A stretch of 64,000 bases of DNA from Chrysemys picta bellii (taxonomy: Eukaryota > Chordata > Testudines > Emydidae), in contig NC_088809.1 in assembly GCF_011386835.1 (NCBI RefSeq), forward strand, positions 4,535,001-4,599,000, written 5' to 3'. A program made the position numbers and the translations under genes. Positions 12,240 through 24,474 of this stretch are shown here, one piece after another. How positions within the stretch are numbered: the first letter of the stretch is position 1; each line of letters opens with the position of its first letter. The notes below the pieces were generated by a model. That model was not told where the DNA came from. It did not search any database and was given only the letters and a program-made list of their open reading frames with translations.

Positions 12240-13305
12240 GCAAAATAAGACGCTGCAGCTTACGCACAACCACACCACATACAGGGTGTGCGTGTGTGCG
12301 AATCTAATGTGAAAGTAGCATTTGCTGACTGTTTCCTCACTTCAGTTCTTTGTATGACCATAATCTAATGAAAAATGCCAGGTGCGCCGTTGGTAACAGC
12401 ATGCTTCAAAGCAGCAAGGACGACGGATACGCTTGTTCTAATCAATCCAGCTTCACTGAAAGGCAGCTGTAACAAGTTGAAAGCGCCTGAGCGACGCCCC
12501 CTTGGTTTGAGAGGAGATTGCTTGCCAGATGCCTCTTTGGTGCTGAAATTCACCGCCTGGCAGGGAAATTGATGTTGGAGTCTCTTTAATGTAAAAATAA
12601 TGGACCCAATCAAAGCTGCCGCCATCCCCACCTCTCTGCCGTTTGGGAAGCTGTGTGACTCAGCAGAGCAGAAATGGAACGGGAGCCAAAAATCTTCCTC
12701 CCCTCCCGAGCCAAGTCCTCCACGGGCTGGCGGACTCCACACTCGGCTTCAAACGTTGATGGACTGGATCATGCCTTGGTCTAATGCAGCAGTGCAGGGA
12801 GTGAAGATACTTCCTTCCTGGAGGCAGTAATGCTGCCTGGATTGTCGCTCCAGACCCTCGGGGAGAGAGCAGGGCTGTTTGCCTCATGCTTTCCCTCCCA
12901 CATGCTCCCACCTCATGAGTGAGGCTCTGTAGAGCCCTGGCTAACCTGCCTCCGACATGCCCACAGATGATCAGGGAAGGGGCACCCCTGCAAAGGGCTG
13001 TGCCAGATTACTCTCCCCCACACTTCGCCCCCAATGCAGCAGAGACATTGTGTCTCCAGGGTGGCAGAGGAACATTGCTGCTTGCTGAAGGCTGGGCACC
13101 AGGAAAGTACAGGTCATTGTCAGCTCAGAGCATCAAAATTCAGCAGCGCTTCGGGGGTGGCTCTGCTTTAACGAACTGAGTCACAGGAAGAGGCGACATT
13201 ACAAGAGAACAACGATGCTTTGAGGATGTGCTCCGCAAGCCAGTGCGAGCATCCGCAAGAGAAATAAAATGAGGAAACAGCCTAGCAAATTTCCTTGAGA
13301 GGGAG
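12240..13305. other. Unique non-coding DNA
   Basis: The 125-aa minus frame (12365-12742) and its overlapping plus frames show no motif. Nothing else recognised. Confidence 0.4.
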
Positions 13306-13309
13306 GGTT

Positions 13310-13445
13310 TTATTAATGAATCAGCCCCCTAAAATAACACTTCTACTTCATGTACTGCCTTAGCACTGAGGATTTTGAAGGGCCTAATCCAAAGCCTGTT
13401 CATTGAATTCAGGGGGCTTTGGATCAGGGCCAAAGTGCTTTGCTA
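13310..13445. repeat. Diverged repeat, copy 1 of 2
   Basis: Contains aatgaatcagccccctaaaa, actgaggattttgaagggcc and taatccaaagcctgttcatt. The same blocks in the same order recur at 14265-14430, about 950 bp away. The ggctttggatcagggcc end resembles an old amniote palindromic repeat. Confidence 0.5.
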
Positions 13446-13464
13446 ACGGTTAACCCATCCACCG

Positions 13465-13640
13465 GCCTGGGATGATAGGGAAGTAAAATTCAGGCCTGTA
13501 ACCAAAGGCACAGAGAGATCAGGTGACTCTTTCAAGGCTATGCAGAAAGTCAGTTGCAGAGTAAGAACAGAACCCAGGGAGTCCAGTCATGTGCTCTAAC
13601 CATTTGGACAGTGCCACAGACTGGTGCAGCCAGTGTGCTG
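13465..13640 (-). repeat. MIR-type SINE, antisense
   Basis: Contains aaaggcacagagagatcagg, gtcagttgcagagtaagaac and gaacccagggagtccagtca, the reverse complement of the MIR core and B-box region. Confidence 0.65.
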
Positions 13641-14264
13641 AAAGCTACTAGTCCTGCAGTCTCCAGCCAGGGCAGGCTTTTGCAAGACAGTGAGTCATTT
13701 CATGACTTGCATGACTCTTGTAAACTAGGTGACCACTCCTGGTGATGCCTGGGGTTGATCACTGGTCTGGGCTGGTTGGCTTGCTGTTTTTGAAGTGCTT
13801 TTGAATATTGTGTTCGGGCCAGGGCCTTGCTCCTGAGAACCTGGCACTGAATGGAATTGCTGCACCTGAAGCGATGTCGCCACAGAGAAACCTTCCTTAA
13901 TCAGGCCTGTGTTCCCCCCCCCCCTCCCCTTCTGTCACTTCCCAAAGGATGGTGACATTGGAGGAGGAGGAATGGGAGCGTCTGGCTCGCAGGGGGAGTA
14001 TCCTGTAATGAGCCAACTCTCACCACTTGCTCATCAGTCTGATCACTTCCCATGGACCAAAGAGGGGGGGAGTGTAACCACCAGGGGGGATTATAACCCT
14101 TTTTTAAGAACAGCGCGTGGGGCTGACAGGAGAAACTCACCACTTGCAGATGGCTCAATCCAGCTGCCAGACACGTGGCAAGTATAGGAGGACAGGGATG
14201 TTCTGCGGCAGGCCGGTGGTGCGTGGAGCATGTATTTACTCCCCTAGCGATAAGGACACGGACA

Positions 14265-14430
14265 CTAGTATTAATGAATCAACCCTCCAAAATAAGACAG
14301 CCATTTCGGACTTCACCTAACACCTCGTGACTGAGGATCTCGAAAGGCCTGATTCAAAGCCCCTTCATTGAAGGTGTGAAGGAAGGAGGATTCCCCTCCT
14401 CTTGAATGGGGTCAGGGTCAAGCCCCAAAC
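14265..14430. repeat. Diverged repeat, copy 2 of 2
   Basis: Contains aatgaatcaaccctccaaaa, actgaggatctcgaaaggcc and tgattcaaagccccttcatt, matching 13310-13445 block by block. It has an extra gaaggaaggaggattcccct segment. Confidence 0.5.
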
Positions 14431-14434
14431 CATT

Positions 14435-15655
14435 ACTTCTAATTTTTTTAATTTATATTTTGTAAATGAACTTGAGACAATTAGCAGCTACCACTGATTG
14501 TCACGCAGACAGGACCCAGCCCCTCTGCCAGCACTCCTCGGCTCAACACCTGCAGTGCATCCTTACTAGCTTCCCCTCAAACACTCCCCACTCGGGCCCC
14601 GAACAGCTCTGCTAGGGCTGCAGTCCCTGACCTGCCACGTAACCCTGCTCTTCCATCCCCGTGTGCCCTGCTCAACTCTGCCAGCACGTCTCCAGCCTAA
14701 CAGGCAGTGCCATCTGCTCCTCCAGGCCTGAGCTGTGCTGGTGCACAGAGGCTGCCAGACTTTGGCATGCTGCTCATTCTGAGATGGACAAATGTCGACT
14801 GAGATTTTTCCTTTTAGCCTCAGATAGGATTTGAGCCTGAAGGGCGAGGGGGGATGCTAGTGAATGTAACCCTAGGAAACTAAAGTAAAAATTGCCAAAC
14901 TCCTTGTTTCATGCAAGGAGCATGGGAGAGGGAGCGGGGGTCTCTGGGAATGAGATACATCCTAAGCAATTGTCTGGTTTGGGGTGGGGGAACCTGTAAT
15001 GGAAAGGAGCAAGACTATCATACACAGTATGGAGCAGTAGGGTCTTGCACAACTTAATGAAGTTTAATATGAAGGGTCTCTCAAATAGAAGCAGGCAACT
15101 TCTGTTAACATGCCTCCTGTCCTTAAATGAAATAAACTTTCCAGATCCTGGAGATCAGCACCAGTCCAAATTCATTTTTCTAACAAAGCCCTTTGATTCT
15201 TGGAAACATTTTCCTCTTCTGAATGAATACATTGAAAACAACAGAAGGGTTTGGAAGATGTTTTGTTGAGTGGGGGAAGAGACGTGTTTTCATGCCACAG
15301 CTGTAACCGAAAAGTTAATGAATTGTCAGATGCTCAGAAGATGTGAGTCATAATGTTTAATTTAAATTAGTGCCCTGTATTTTATCAGTGCATGTGTCAT
15401 AGAGCAAAGGGAGGAAGGTCTCTTGGAGAAGGGTGTATTACCTGAGACTTCAGAGGTACTCACTTGCTGAGGGGAAAACTGACCTCTCCACTTCCATAAT
15501 CATCTTTTCACTAGATGCCATAGCGCCGGCATGTTATAAATAGCCAAGATAAACAGAGACCAAAAAAACCCCTTATTTCTTGTTTCTAACAAGTTTGAAA
15601 ATTAAAACACCAATATTTTCCCCTTGGTGCTGTCATCCTAGTGTCTCATTTGTTA
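14435..15655. other. Unique non-coding DNA
   Basis: No gene or repeat recognised. Confidence 0.4.
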
Positions 15656-15659
15656 GCAG

Positions 15660-15946
15660 ACAAAGGCATAGTGAGATCCAATGGCTGGGGGTTGGAGTTA
15701 GACAAATTCAGACTGGAATTAAGATGCCGATTTTTAACAATGAGGTTAGTTAAGCTTTGGACAAAATTATTAAGGGATGTGATGGATTCTCCATCTTTAA
15801 ACCGAGAATGGATGTCTCTCTAAAAGACACACTTCAGGTCCGCTACGAGCTATGGACTGGATGAACAGATCACTAGGCGAAATTCTCTGATCTGTTTTTA
15901 TGCAGGAGATCCGACTAGATGGTCTCTTCTGGCCATAAAAATCTAT
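15660..15946 (+). repeat. CR1 LINE 3' untranslated region
   Basis: Contains gacaaattcagactggaatt, gggatgtgatggattctcca and, at its end, gagatccgactagatggtct then tggccataaaaatctatg, the standard CR1 3' terminus. The next repeat begins immediately after. Confidence 0.8.
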
Positions 15947-16080
15947 GGGCTTGATTCTCATTCACCTTAAGGCTGCTTGTGCTACTCTGGCAATGAAGAG
16001 GGGCTTTACAGGGGGCATAAATTAGGGCTTCTACCTTAGCATGCTCTACAGTGACCTTGATGTTGATGAGAATCAAGCCC
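15947..16080. mobile_element. Small MITE with perfect end inversions
   Basis: Left end gggcttgattctcat and inverted right end gggcttgattctcat are identical for 15 bp. It sits directly at the 3' terminus of the CR1 copy. No target duplication identified. Confidence 0.6.
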
Positions 16081-16206
16081 TTTGGTTCTCTACGCCTATG
16101 TAATATTCAGGTAGGGGAAATCAAAGCTCTGGGGGCCTGGGGATTATTGACTGGAGCTGAGGCAGTGTCTAGTAACCAAGCTTTGGCATTGTTACAACCA
16201 CACTGT

Positions 16207-16869
16207 GGCCTTGGCTACACTTGCGAGTTAGAGCGCTGTAAAGCCGCCCACAGTGCTGTAACTCACTGACCGGCTACACTGGCAAGGCACGTACAGCGCT
16301 GTATCTCCCTGGGTACACCGCTGCAGGTACTCCACCTCCCCGAGAAGCATAAGAGATGCAGCGGAGTGGCTACGACTCTCCCCTGTGAGTGTGTACCAGG
16401 AATCAACCTGCAGTGCTGTACTGATCCCCTTGTCAAGTGGCCAATCCTCTCCATCGTTGTGACCGGCTGCAGGAATGTGGAAGTGCCAGTTTCAAAGCTC
16501 GTACCACAGAGAAAAAGCAAACAGTTTGCTGTTTGCTTTGAGTGAGTGAAACGAATGAGCAGGGGGCTGGGAGTTCGGAACTTGCAAAATAGAGTGCTGA
16601 CACGTTCCAAAAAGCACTCTCTCCCCCCCCCCACTCCCTGTCACACTCCACCCCACCCCACCATTTTGAAAAACACGTTGCAGCCACATGAATGCTGGGA
16701 TAGCTGCCCATAATGCACCGCTCCCAACACAGCTGCAAATGGTGCAAGTGTGGCCATGCCACTGCGCTGGCAGCTGTCAGTGTGGACAGACTGCAGCACT
16801 TTCCCTACTCAGCTGTACAAAGACAGGTTTACCTCACAGCGCTGTACAGCTGCAAGTGTAGCCAAGGCC
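16207..16869. mobile_element. 0.7-kb non-autonomous TIR element, copy B
   Basis: Ends ggccttggctacacttgc match the inverted right end over 18 bp. The three bases outside each end are TGT, a possible 3-bp target duplication. Paralogue of the element at 4988-5704. The left third has repeated agcgctgta words (subterminal repeats, possible transposase-binding sites). The 109-123-aa frames inside are incidental. Confidence 0.82.
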
Positions 16870-17060
16870 TGTATAACCAGTGAGAGATCATGCACATCTG
16901 GAGAGAACACCCCGAAGCTGCAGTGTTGGGGTCTGGGGCCCATCTGTGGCTATATCTCAACCGGAAAAAAAAGGGCTGTGTTTTTTCCATCAAGATTGCA
17001 GTCTCAAACTGGCTACCTCAGTGTAAAATCCTAGTGGTGAGAAGACACTAACTTTAGCTT

Positions 17061-17183
17061 AAAGCAACAGAGGGTCCTGTGGCAGCTTTGAGACTAACAG
17101 AAGTAAGTACTTCTGTTAAGGTGCCACAGGACCCTCTGTTGCTTTTTACAGATTCAGACTAACACGGCTACCCCTCTGATACT
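17061..17183. mobile_element. Palindromic retroposon, short copy
   Basis: Left arm aaagcaacagagggtcctgt and its inversion (about 17123-17146) form a near-perfect hairpin around agtaagtact; the right end continues with cagactaacacggctacccc. A 12-bp duplication taactttagctt flanks it (17049-17060 and 17184-17195). A duplication of this length fits target-primed retroposition better than a DNA transposon. The central ribozyme-like block seen at 63078-63259 is missing. Confidence 0.8.
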
Positions 17184-17539
17184 TAACTTTAGCTTGTCAT
17201 GGCCAACTCTGTGCCCCTCTCCCCAGCCTTCCTGGGGTTGACCTCAGCTAGCGAACTTGAGGCCAAATGTACACTTTTGTCTCTGCTAGGCTTTTAAATT
17301 GACCTTCCACGTTGGTGTTTTTTGCAGTGATGAGACAGTGATATCTCTCTTATGCGCTTCTAGAGCGGTTTGCAGCCTAAAGGTTCTGATATTGGCAAGA
17401 CTTATTCACATGCTCAGCTTGCCACGCTGTGAGTAATCCCATTGAAGTCAACGAGACCATCAAGTGTAAGCCTTAACGGGACTGGGCCCAAAGTGTCTAA
17501 CAGATTGCACTTATGCAAGAGGCATAGACTGCGTCTATA

Positions 17540-18450
17540 CATAGGCTTGGCAGAATTTGATTTTTATTTTTTTTTATAATTTTGACAGATAATATTCATG
17601 TTTATTTTTAAGCATGTTTTCAATTTTTATTTATTTTAAATTTCCACTGTTGTGCAAAATTAGGTTTGTAAACATTTTTTTATTTTTAGCTATTTAAATT
17701 TTCACAATTGCAGGAAATTACGGGTAGGTTCAGACAATGGAGGGCCCGAAAATTAATTATTGAGAGTAGATGTTGAGAATCAAAAAGTTAAAGCCTTATA
17801 GCTGTTAAAACACAAACTGTTAACATCACATGTCAAAATATACAAAGTAAATATCCTTAAATCAAACTCTAATAAGTTCTCAAGCAGCATTTTTCTTACT
17901 TTGTCTATCTGTAAATTTTAATTATCATCAATGAAAATATTTTTGTTGGTTTGTGTGTGTATGGTGAAATTGACATTTACTGATAAAAACTGAATCCTTT
18001 CAACAGGCATTGTAATGTTGTAATCCTTTCAACAGGCACAATTATACCTTACCCACCATTAAAAGGCATCCCCCTCTGGGGTGTAATGCAGCAGCTTTTT
18101 ACTGTTTTTAACAGTGTAAAGCAACACCACATGTCAGGAAGGACTGTCAGTGAAGAATACTGTACTCTGTTGAAGCAACAGCATAAAGGTAGATAGGCAG
18201 AGCACATTGCCTAAATTAAATAATGTGATATGCAATAAAATAAATCATATACTCAATACATATTAGAGCTGTTCAAATATTGTGTAAAATTATTCATCCA
18301 AAAATATATTGAAGAAATAATTCATTATTAATTGAATGTAATATTCAGCCACCTATAATGCTGGTCTACTATGCCAATAATCTTTGTTTAATAATAAGTT
18401 TGACAAGCAGCATTACTCACCAAAAGTATTATCTAAAAAATGGGAGCAGT
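17540..18450. repeat. AT-rich block, probable unclassified repeat
   Basis: About 900 bp far more AT-rich than its surroundings, starting ggcttggcagaatttgattt. It contains a 17-bp tandem duplication aatcctttcaacaggca (17993-18009 and 18022-18038). No frame of note. I recall similar wording as repetitive in turtles but cannot name a class. Confidence 0.4.
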
Positions 18451-19311
18451 TCATAAGAACATACATAAGAACGGCCATACTGGGTCAGACCAAAGATCCA
18501 TCTAGCCCCAGTATCTTGTTTTCTGACAGTGGCCAATGCCAGGTGCCCCAGAGGTAATGAACAGAACAGGGAATCATCAAGTGATCATCAACCATCCCCT
18601 GTCACCCATTCCCAGCTTCTGGCAAACAGAGGCTAGTGACACCATTCCTGCCCATCCTGGCTAATAGCCATTGATGGACCTATCCTCCATGAATTTATCT
18701 AGTTCTTATAGTCTTGGCCTTCACAAGGGAAAGAGTTCCACAGGTTCACTGTGCGTTGTGTGAAGGAATACTTCCTTCTGTTTGTTTTAAACTGGATACC
18801 TATTCATTTCATTTGGTCGTCTCCCCCCTTCCCCTCGTTCTTGTATTATGAGGAGGAGTAAATAACACTTCCTTATTTACTTTCTCCACACCAGTCATGA
18901 TTTTACAGACCTCTATCATATCCCCCTTAGTCGTCTCTTTTCTAAGATGAAAAGTCCCAGTTTTATTAATCGCTCCTCCTACAGAAGCTTCCATACCCCC
19001 AATCATTATCTATCCCTTTCCTAATGATTCCCAACATTCTGTTTGCTTTTTTGACTGCCGCTGCACGTTGAGTGGATGTTTTCAGAGAACTATCCACAAT
19101 GACTCAAAGATATCTTTCTTGAGTGGTAACAGCTAATTTGGACCCCATCATTTTATATGTATAGTTGGGATTATGTTTTCCAATGTGCATTTCTTTGCAT
19201 TTATCAACATTGACTTTCACCTGCCATTTTATTGGCCAATTGCCCAGTTTCGTGACATCATTTTGTAACTCTTCTCAGTCTGCTTTGGACTTAACTATCT
19301 TTGAGTAGATC
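18451..19311 (-). repeat. CR1 LINE, antisense: ORF2 C-terminus and 3' UTR
   Basis: The minus strand reads, in one frame at 19006-18809, GDMIEVCKIMTGVEKVNKE, the conserved C-terminal region of CR1 reverse transcriptase. More of the same domain lies upstream to 19311 in broken frames. The 3' side at 18460-18560 has agaacggccatactgggtca and cagtggccaatgccaggtgc, typical of a reptile CR1 3' region. Degenerate; no intact ORF2. Confidence 0.85.
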
Positions 19312-19314
19312 TAA

Positions 19315-19500
19315 TAAATAACATACATTTTTAATGTTTTATTTGTTACCATAGCACCAGGAACCTTTGTTATGGCCCCAGACCCCACTGCTATTGCTAG
19401 GTGCTGTACATTACTATTGGTAGTTATTATTAGGATTATGGTACAGACAAAAAACAGTCCCTTCCCCAGAGAGCTCACAATCTGAATATAAGCCCAGAAA
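19315..19500 (-). repeat. SINE-tail repeat directly abutting CR1
   Basis: Contains accatagcaccaggaacctt, gctaggtgctgtacattact and cccttccccagagagctcac, the tail family seen elsewhere in the window. Confidence 0.55.
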
Positions 19501-19534
19501 CAACAGATGGGGGAGAAGGTGAGTATGTTTCTGG

Positions 19535-20085
19535 AGTATCTTTCACTTGAGGTTCCCAAAGTGCTTTACAAACATTAATGAGGATATTCCTAAACCTTGG
19601 TCAGTGGCCCATAGAGTGATAACACCTTGCTGTTCTATCACACACAGATCCCAAAGTGCTTCACAAGGCAAGTCTGTATAATTGTTCCCAGTGTACTGGC
19701 TGGTCACCTGACACTGGCTCCTTCTTCTTGTTTCTGGCTGGCAGATGTCCTTAAAGGACAGCTAGGCATAATCTGAACATCTACTTCTCCATGTAAGCAC
19801 CTGCTGAAGTTGGCACAGGGACATTGAGGGACTGCAGCTGGGAAGGGATGTGTCCATGAGAGGCACTATCTATAAGATGTGACTCACACTATGAATAAGT
19901 TTGAGAACTCCCATGGGAATGCACTAAGCGCCCAAGCCTCTCCCCTCCTCTCCAAGCTTACGTAGATTGTTACACCCATTATACAGTTGTGCGTTCTGAT
20001 TCAGAGGTGATGAGCCCATGGTCACATAGGAAGTCAGCGGTAGAGTCAGGAATAGAACCCAAAAGTCCTGATTGAGTGGGAGAGA
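19535..20085 (-). repeat. MIR-like SINE fragments, antisense
   Basis: Contains aaagtgctttacaaacatta (19559), a second cccaaagtgcttcacaaggc (19651), and at 19965-20080 cccattatacagttgtgcg with ggaatagaacccaaaagtcc. Probably two or three old overlapping insertions. Confidence 0.5.
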
Positions 20086-21850
20086 GAATAAAGTTTAATG
20101 AGCAATGATTGTTCACTTGCTTCTTAGTTTTCTTCAGAGATACTTCTTACAGTTACTAACCCGAGGAGCCGAAGACAAGAACAAGTCCCTATTAAAAGCC
20201 ATCAAACCAAAAGGGAGACTCGATGGAATATGCTTAGGGTTGGGGGCTGGAATTTTTCTTAAAGGACTCATAATGGCCGAGTCAAACTGTCTGACAGATG
20301 CTCTGCTATTGCGGTTTGTCATGGATCAGATTTTATAAACCACAGTATACAAAAATCCATTACATTGATTTCTTGTAATAAAATTCAAACAGATGCAATT
20401 GCATTACATCCCTTACCAAAGGGAAGGGCTAGGCGGGGAGCTGCAAACAGATCTGACACTCTCGCTGCAGTGAAATACAAGACTCATACACTTCTAGCAT
20501 AGCATGTTTAAAAAGACCTGATAGGCAGAGAAGGTGACATTAGCACACTTAACATCCACATCCCAACCTGCAAATAACTCGGGTGCACCGAGGCAGGTCA
20601 AAGGGATCGTGGTTGCTGATGTGAATTAAAGATCCAGTTTCTACTGGCATAGGAGCTTTCTTGTAAACGTAACATGTCCCCTGTGAAACCGTTAGCCTCT
20701 GTTCAACGGTACAAACACTCCTGATACCTCTCGATAGATGGCTGTATCCAAATGAGAATGTCAACAGGACCTCATCTTGTTACATCTGTGTCCATTTCCA
20801 TCGCAGCCTCTGCTATCTTATTAACCCGGTTCTCACTGATGGGCTAATAACTGCATCCTTGGAGGGAATTGACTCTGCAGCACTTATGATGAATACCTTT
20901 AAATCTCTTGGAACCCAGAGGGAATTCCCCACCCTCATCCCCACCCCGCCTCCCTGTCTTTTACAAAAGCCTAGGTTGCCCTAGCTGTCAGCCGACAAGA
21001 TCCCTTCTGCTCGGGTGAAGAGCGTACCTGGTCTGTAGCAATGTGAGATGGCTTGCTTGTGGGTGGTTGACTCTCTCCACCTGTTTTCTGGCTATGCCCA
21101 TCCTGATGAGTTGCTCAGGGTGAGAATTCAGCTTTAGTGGGACTTGAGTTTGAATAGCTTTAATGGTTTGGCATCATTCAGCATTTGCAACACAAGGAAA
21201 GAGGGCCTCCTGTCTGTCCAACACAGATTCAAGTGCTGCCCTGGTGCTCAATGCTATCTCATGTTCAGTGCTCCGATAATGGAGTAACTAACGAACAGGT
21301 GGTTGGTCCAACTTTTCCCCTTTACTGGTTAATGGAGCAACTGTTTTTAACTTGGTTAACGGTAAGTCTCTTAGACGCTGTCCTCTTAATTTAAATAAAT
21401 GGGTTATGTATTTCCAGCCTCTTGGGAATTAGTTGAAGGTTCTCAGACTCAAAATCTTGACATACAGAATTTGTTTTCTAAAGGGTTTTTTGCCTCACAC
21501 TATGACTATCAGAGCCTGGATTTGCCAACCTTCCGCAAAATAAAGAGCTGGCTGTGTTTTACTGGTGGATAAGGTGTTAACTGTCCCTGGGCATTTGAGA
21601 CAGGGACAGGCTGAGGACTGGATGGGGTTCTTGATTGGTCAGGGATAATTGGGTTTTGGCACTAAATGCAATGGCTGGATGGGCAGTGAATTTAAACAGG
21701 ATTATGATTTGTTATATGCTTGCACTGTGCTTAGTGTCATGGGCCTCCTGCCTCCATCACAATGGTAGCTTCGATTATCTAACATATACTTGTACTAAGA
21801 AAGCTGAAAGCACTCTCAGCTGTTAAATGCTTCCTTCCCTGCACTTCTAG
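20086..21850. other. Unique non-coding DNA
   Basis: No gene or repeat recognised. Confidence 0.4.
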
Positions 21851-21854
21851 TTCC

Positions 21855-22015
21855 CTTTCCCATCCTGTCATACACAGAGTAAGAAACAGTCTCTGCCCTG
21901 GCCTGTGCTTGCTAAGTAGACAGGACAAAGGAGGTGTCATTATGCCTGTTGTACTGAGGCACAGAGCGGTAAAGTAACTCAACTACAGTCATGCAGGGAG
22001 TCTGGCAGAGCCCAA
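21855..22015 (-). repeat. MIR-type SINE, antisense
   Basis: Contains aagaaacagtctctgccctg, attatgcctgttgtactgag and caactacagtcatgcaggga. It is a paralogue of the copy at 11965-12235 in the opposite orientation. Confidence 0.65.
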
Positions 22016-22019
22016 AATT

Positions 22020-24465
22020 GATCTGCATTGACGTCTGAGGTGTGTTAACATTGTGCAGCTTAAGAGGTGTTCCAACACAGCATCCTTTCACAGCGTTGAC
22101 AGGCCCTGATGCTGCCTGGGTCTTGCTGGGGACAGAATTGTATACAACCTAGGGCCAGGTGTGACACCCTGCCAGTAGCCCTTGCTCCCACCCTCTCGCC
22201 CAGTGTCTGTGGACACAGTAATAGAATGAACCATCCCGTGTTCAGCCTCAGTCCCTTCCTTCCCGCCAATGGATCCAAAATCCTTTGATTAAAGCTGAGA
22301 TGAGAGCGCACAGTTTTGACCTGTTTCTTTCCTACCCAAAGGGGCTCGCGTTCCTTCTTGTGCGTGCTTTGCCCTCTCCCTACTCCTTGACATTTTATCT
22401 CTACACTCGCCAGGCTGCTTCTGTCACGCACTTCTGCAGGCTGCCTGCTCAACAGGGGTCCGGGACCATTGTAAAACCTACTTCAGACCACGTGCCATCA
22501 GCCCACAACATCCGGATATAAGCCAGCGTGCACAGCCTTTGTCGGGAGCATTCAGCTCTCACAGCGTGAAGCGTGGACCCTTGGCCTTAAGTTGATGCAA
22601 GTAAACATCCATCAGTTTTGAAAGCATCACTGTTTAAGATGCGGCAAGGGAACATGGTGCTCCACATGCAGTGAGCGTTTATCGTTCCACTGGCTTCTCT
22701 CCTGAAGCTCAGAGTGGTCTCTGCAAAGTAATGAAGACATGATTCATTAACTGCCAGTGCGGGAAAGGCATTTATAGATTTAGCACGGAGACGAAAATTC
22801 TCTGAGCACCACTGAAACTCTGTAAGCAAATTATTGCCATTATGTGCAATCAGCCAGCACCTCTGTTTGTTTGCTGTTAAGAGAGCTGTGTAGCTGGAAA
22901 TACCTAATTTATGGAGAATCATCAGCAGGGTTGGAACATATTTGGGGTATGGTTGGCTGTGTCCAACACTAAACTCACTCTGAACTCCAGACCCTGAGAG
23001 GAAACCCTCAGCTCGCTCCCCAGAGTTCTTGGCATACAAGAAGGTGAATTCATGACTCAGCAGAAGGAAAAACTTAATCACTGTCAGTAAGGGCTTTTCC
23101 TGGAAGCTCTGGTACAAAAAAGCAAAACCATAAGCAGAAAGGAAACTGATAGACTCCTCAGCTTGGGTGCAAGCCAGTCCTATGGGTCTGGCTGTGAAGG
23201 CCTGGTGTCCCAAAAACATTCCCACTGCCTTGTTTCCCAAGCAGCCCATGCCCTCTAAGGGGTGAGAGCCTGAGGCAGTGTGTACCATTGCTCCTGTCCC
23301 AATGTCCTCCCCGACAGGATCCTTGGCAGCATTCCGTCTGCTTTACCTCTACTTCATGACTTGTTGCAACTCTAACTTGCAAAGCAGTTTAACTGCAGTG
23401 TGATAATACTGGGGGCAAACCCTGTCCCCCTGCCCCAGGTTTGGAAAGCACTGATCACTGGGTGTTAAGCAGGGAGGCCCATTGCTTCAGCATCTGCAGT
23501 TTGAAGTGAGCCATTTGTTAGTTAACTGGCTGGAGCCCTCGTAGGAATTTATAGCTGGAAAGACGTGCCGTCAGCAGTCTCCTTGTATTAGCTGGACGAA
23601 AAGGAATTAGTTTAAGGCAGTCTGCAGTCTCTGTTCAAACGGGGTAACTTCATCAACGGCAGTGGTTTACTCTGGATTCACACTGGTATAAGTGAGATAG
23701 CCTGGGTGGTGAAGGTCTCTCCAAAGCAAGACATTAGGAGCTGGGCTTGTGCAGACTTCATTAAAGTTTAATAAAACTCGATCTAGTGCTGAATGAAATC
23801 ACGTTTCTCCTGCCTCTGGCGTTTGAAGACAATTTAATAAGAGCCCTCTCTGGCAGCGTGGTCAGGCAGGAGAGGAAGCAGCCAGCCTGGCTCTTGGCTC
23901 AGAATAATTTTATTTTAGTCACAAATGACTTGGGTATTCCAAGAGAAGAAAGGTAACAAGGCAACCAGCCTGGAGTTGCATGGCTGCCACTCGTTGTGCC
24001 AGGCTGCTGGAGTCAGTTTGCTCTTTAGATATCTCGGGGGGCTGCTCAGCTCAGAGTGATTCTTGTCAAGCACGCTGTGTGCATCAGGTGATTTGTCCCA
24101 CTGACCACCCTGGTAGATGTCCATTGTCAAGTGCATTTTAGTGCTTTCCTGCCTTCTTGTCTGTTTTTCTTAATTAGAGCTCTTTTAATGAAGCCGCTTC
24201 AGGAAAGGTATTGTCGCTACTCGAGAGACTGCACCATTGTCTGAGAATCACTCTCCACAGCTGAGGATTTTAGCGGCAGGAGCAGCGTAAACCTCTAACC
24301 AGCTAGGCACTAGTGTTTGATGTCACCTGGTAATAGCTGGGAAAGAAAGTCCTTGCAGGCACCCGCGGCTCCTGAGTTGTGGGTTTTTAGGGTTACCTTG
24401 TAGGAAGATGTTGGGGTAGAGGAGAAGCATCCTGTGGGTAGAGGTGGAGACTGTGAACGAGGGTT
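22020..24465. other. Unique DNA with an unexplained 233-codon open frame
   Basis: The minus strand is open from an ATG at 23288 to a stop at 22587 (233 aa), the longest open frame not explained by a repeat. It shows no domain, no signal peptide I trust and no obvious compositional bias, so I do not call a gene. No splice-bounded exon is evident. Confidence 0.3.
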
Positions 24466-24474
24466 TCTAGCTTC

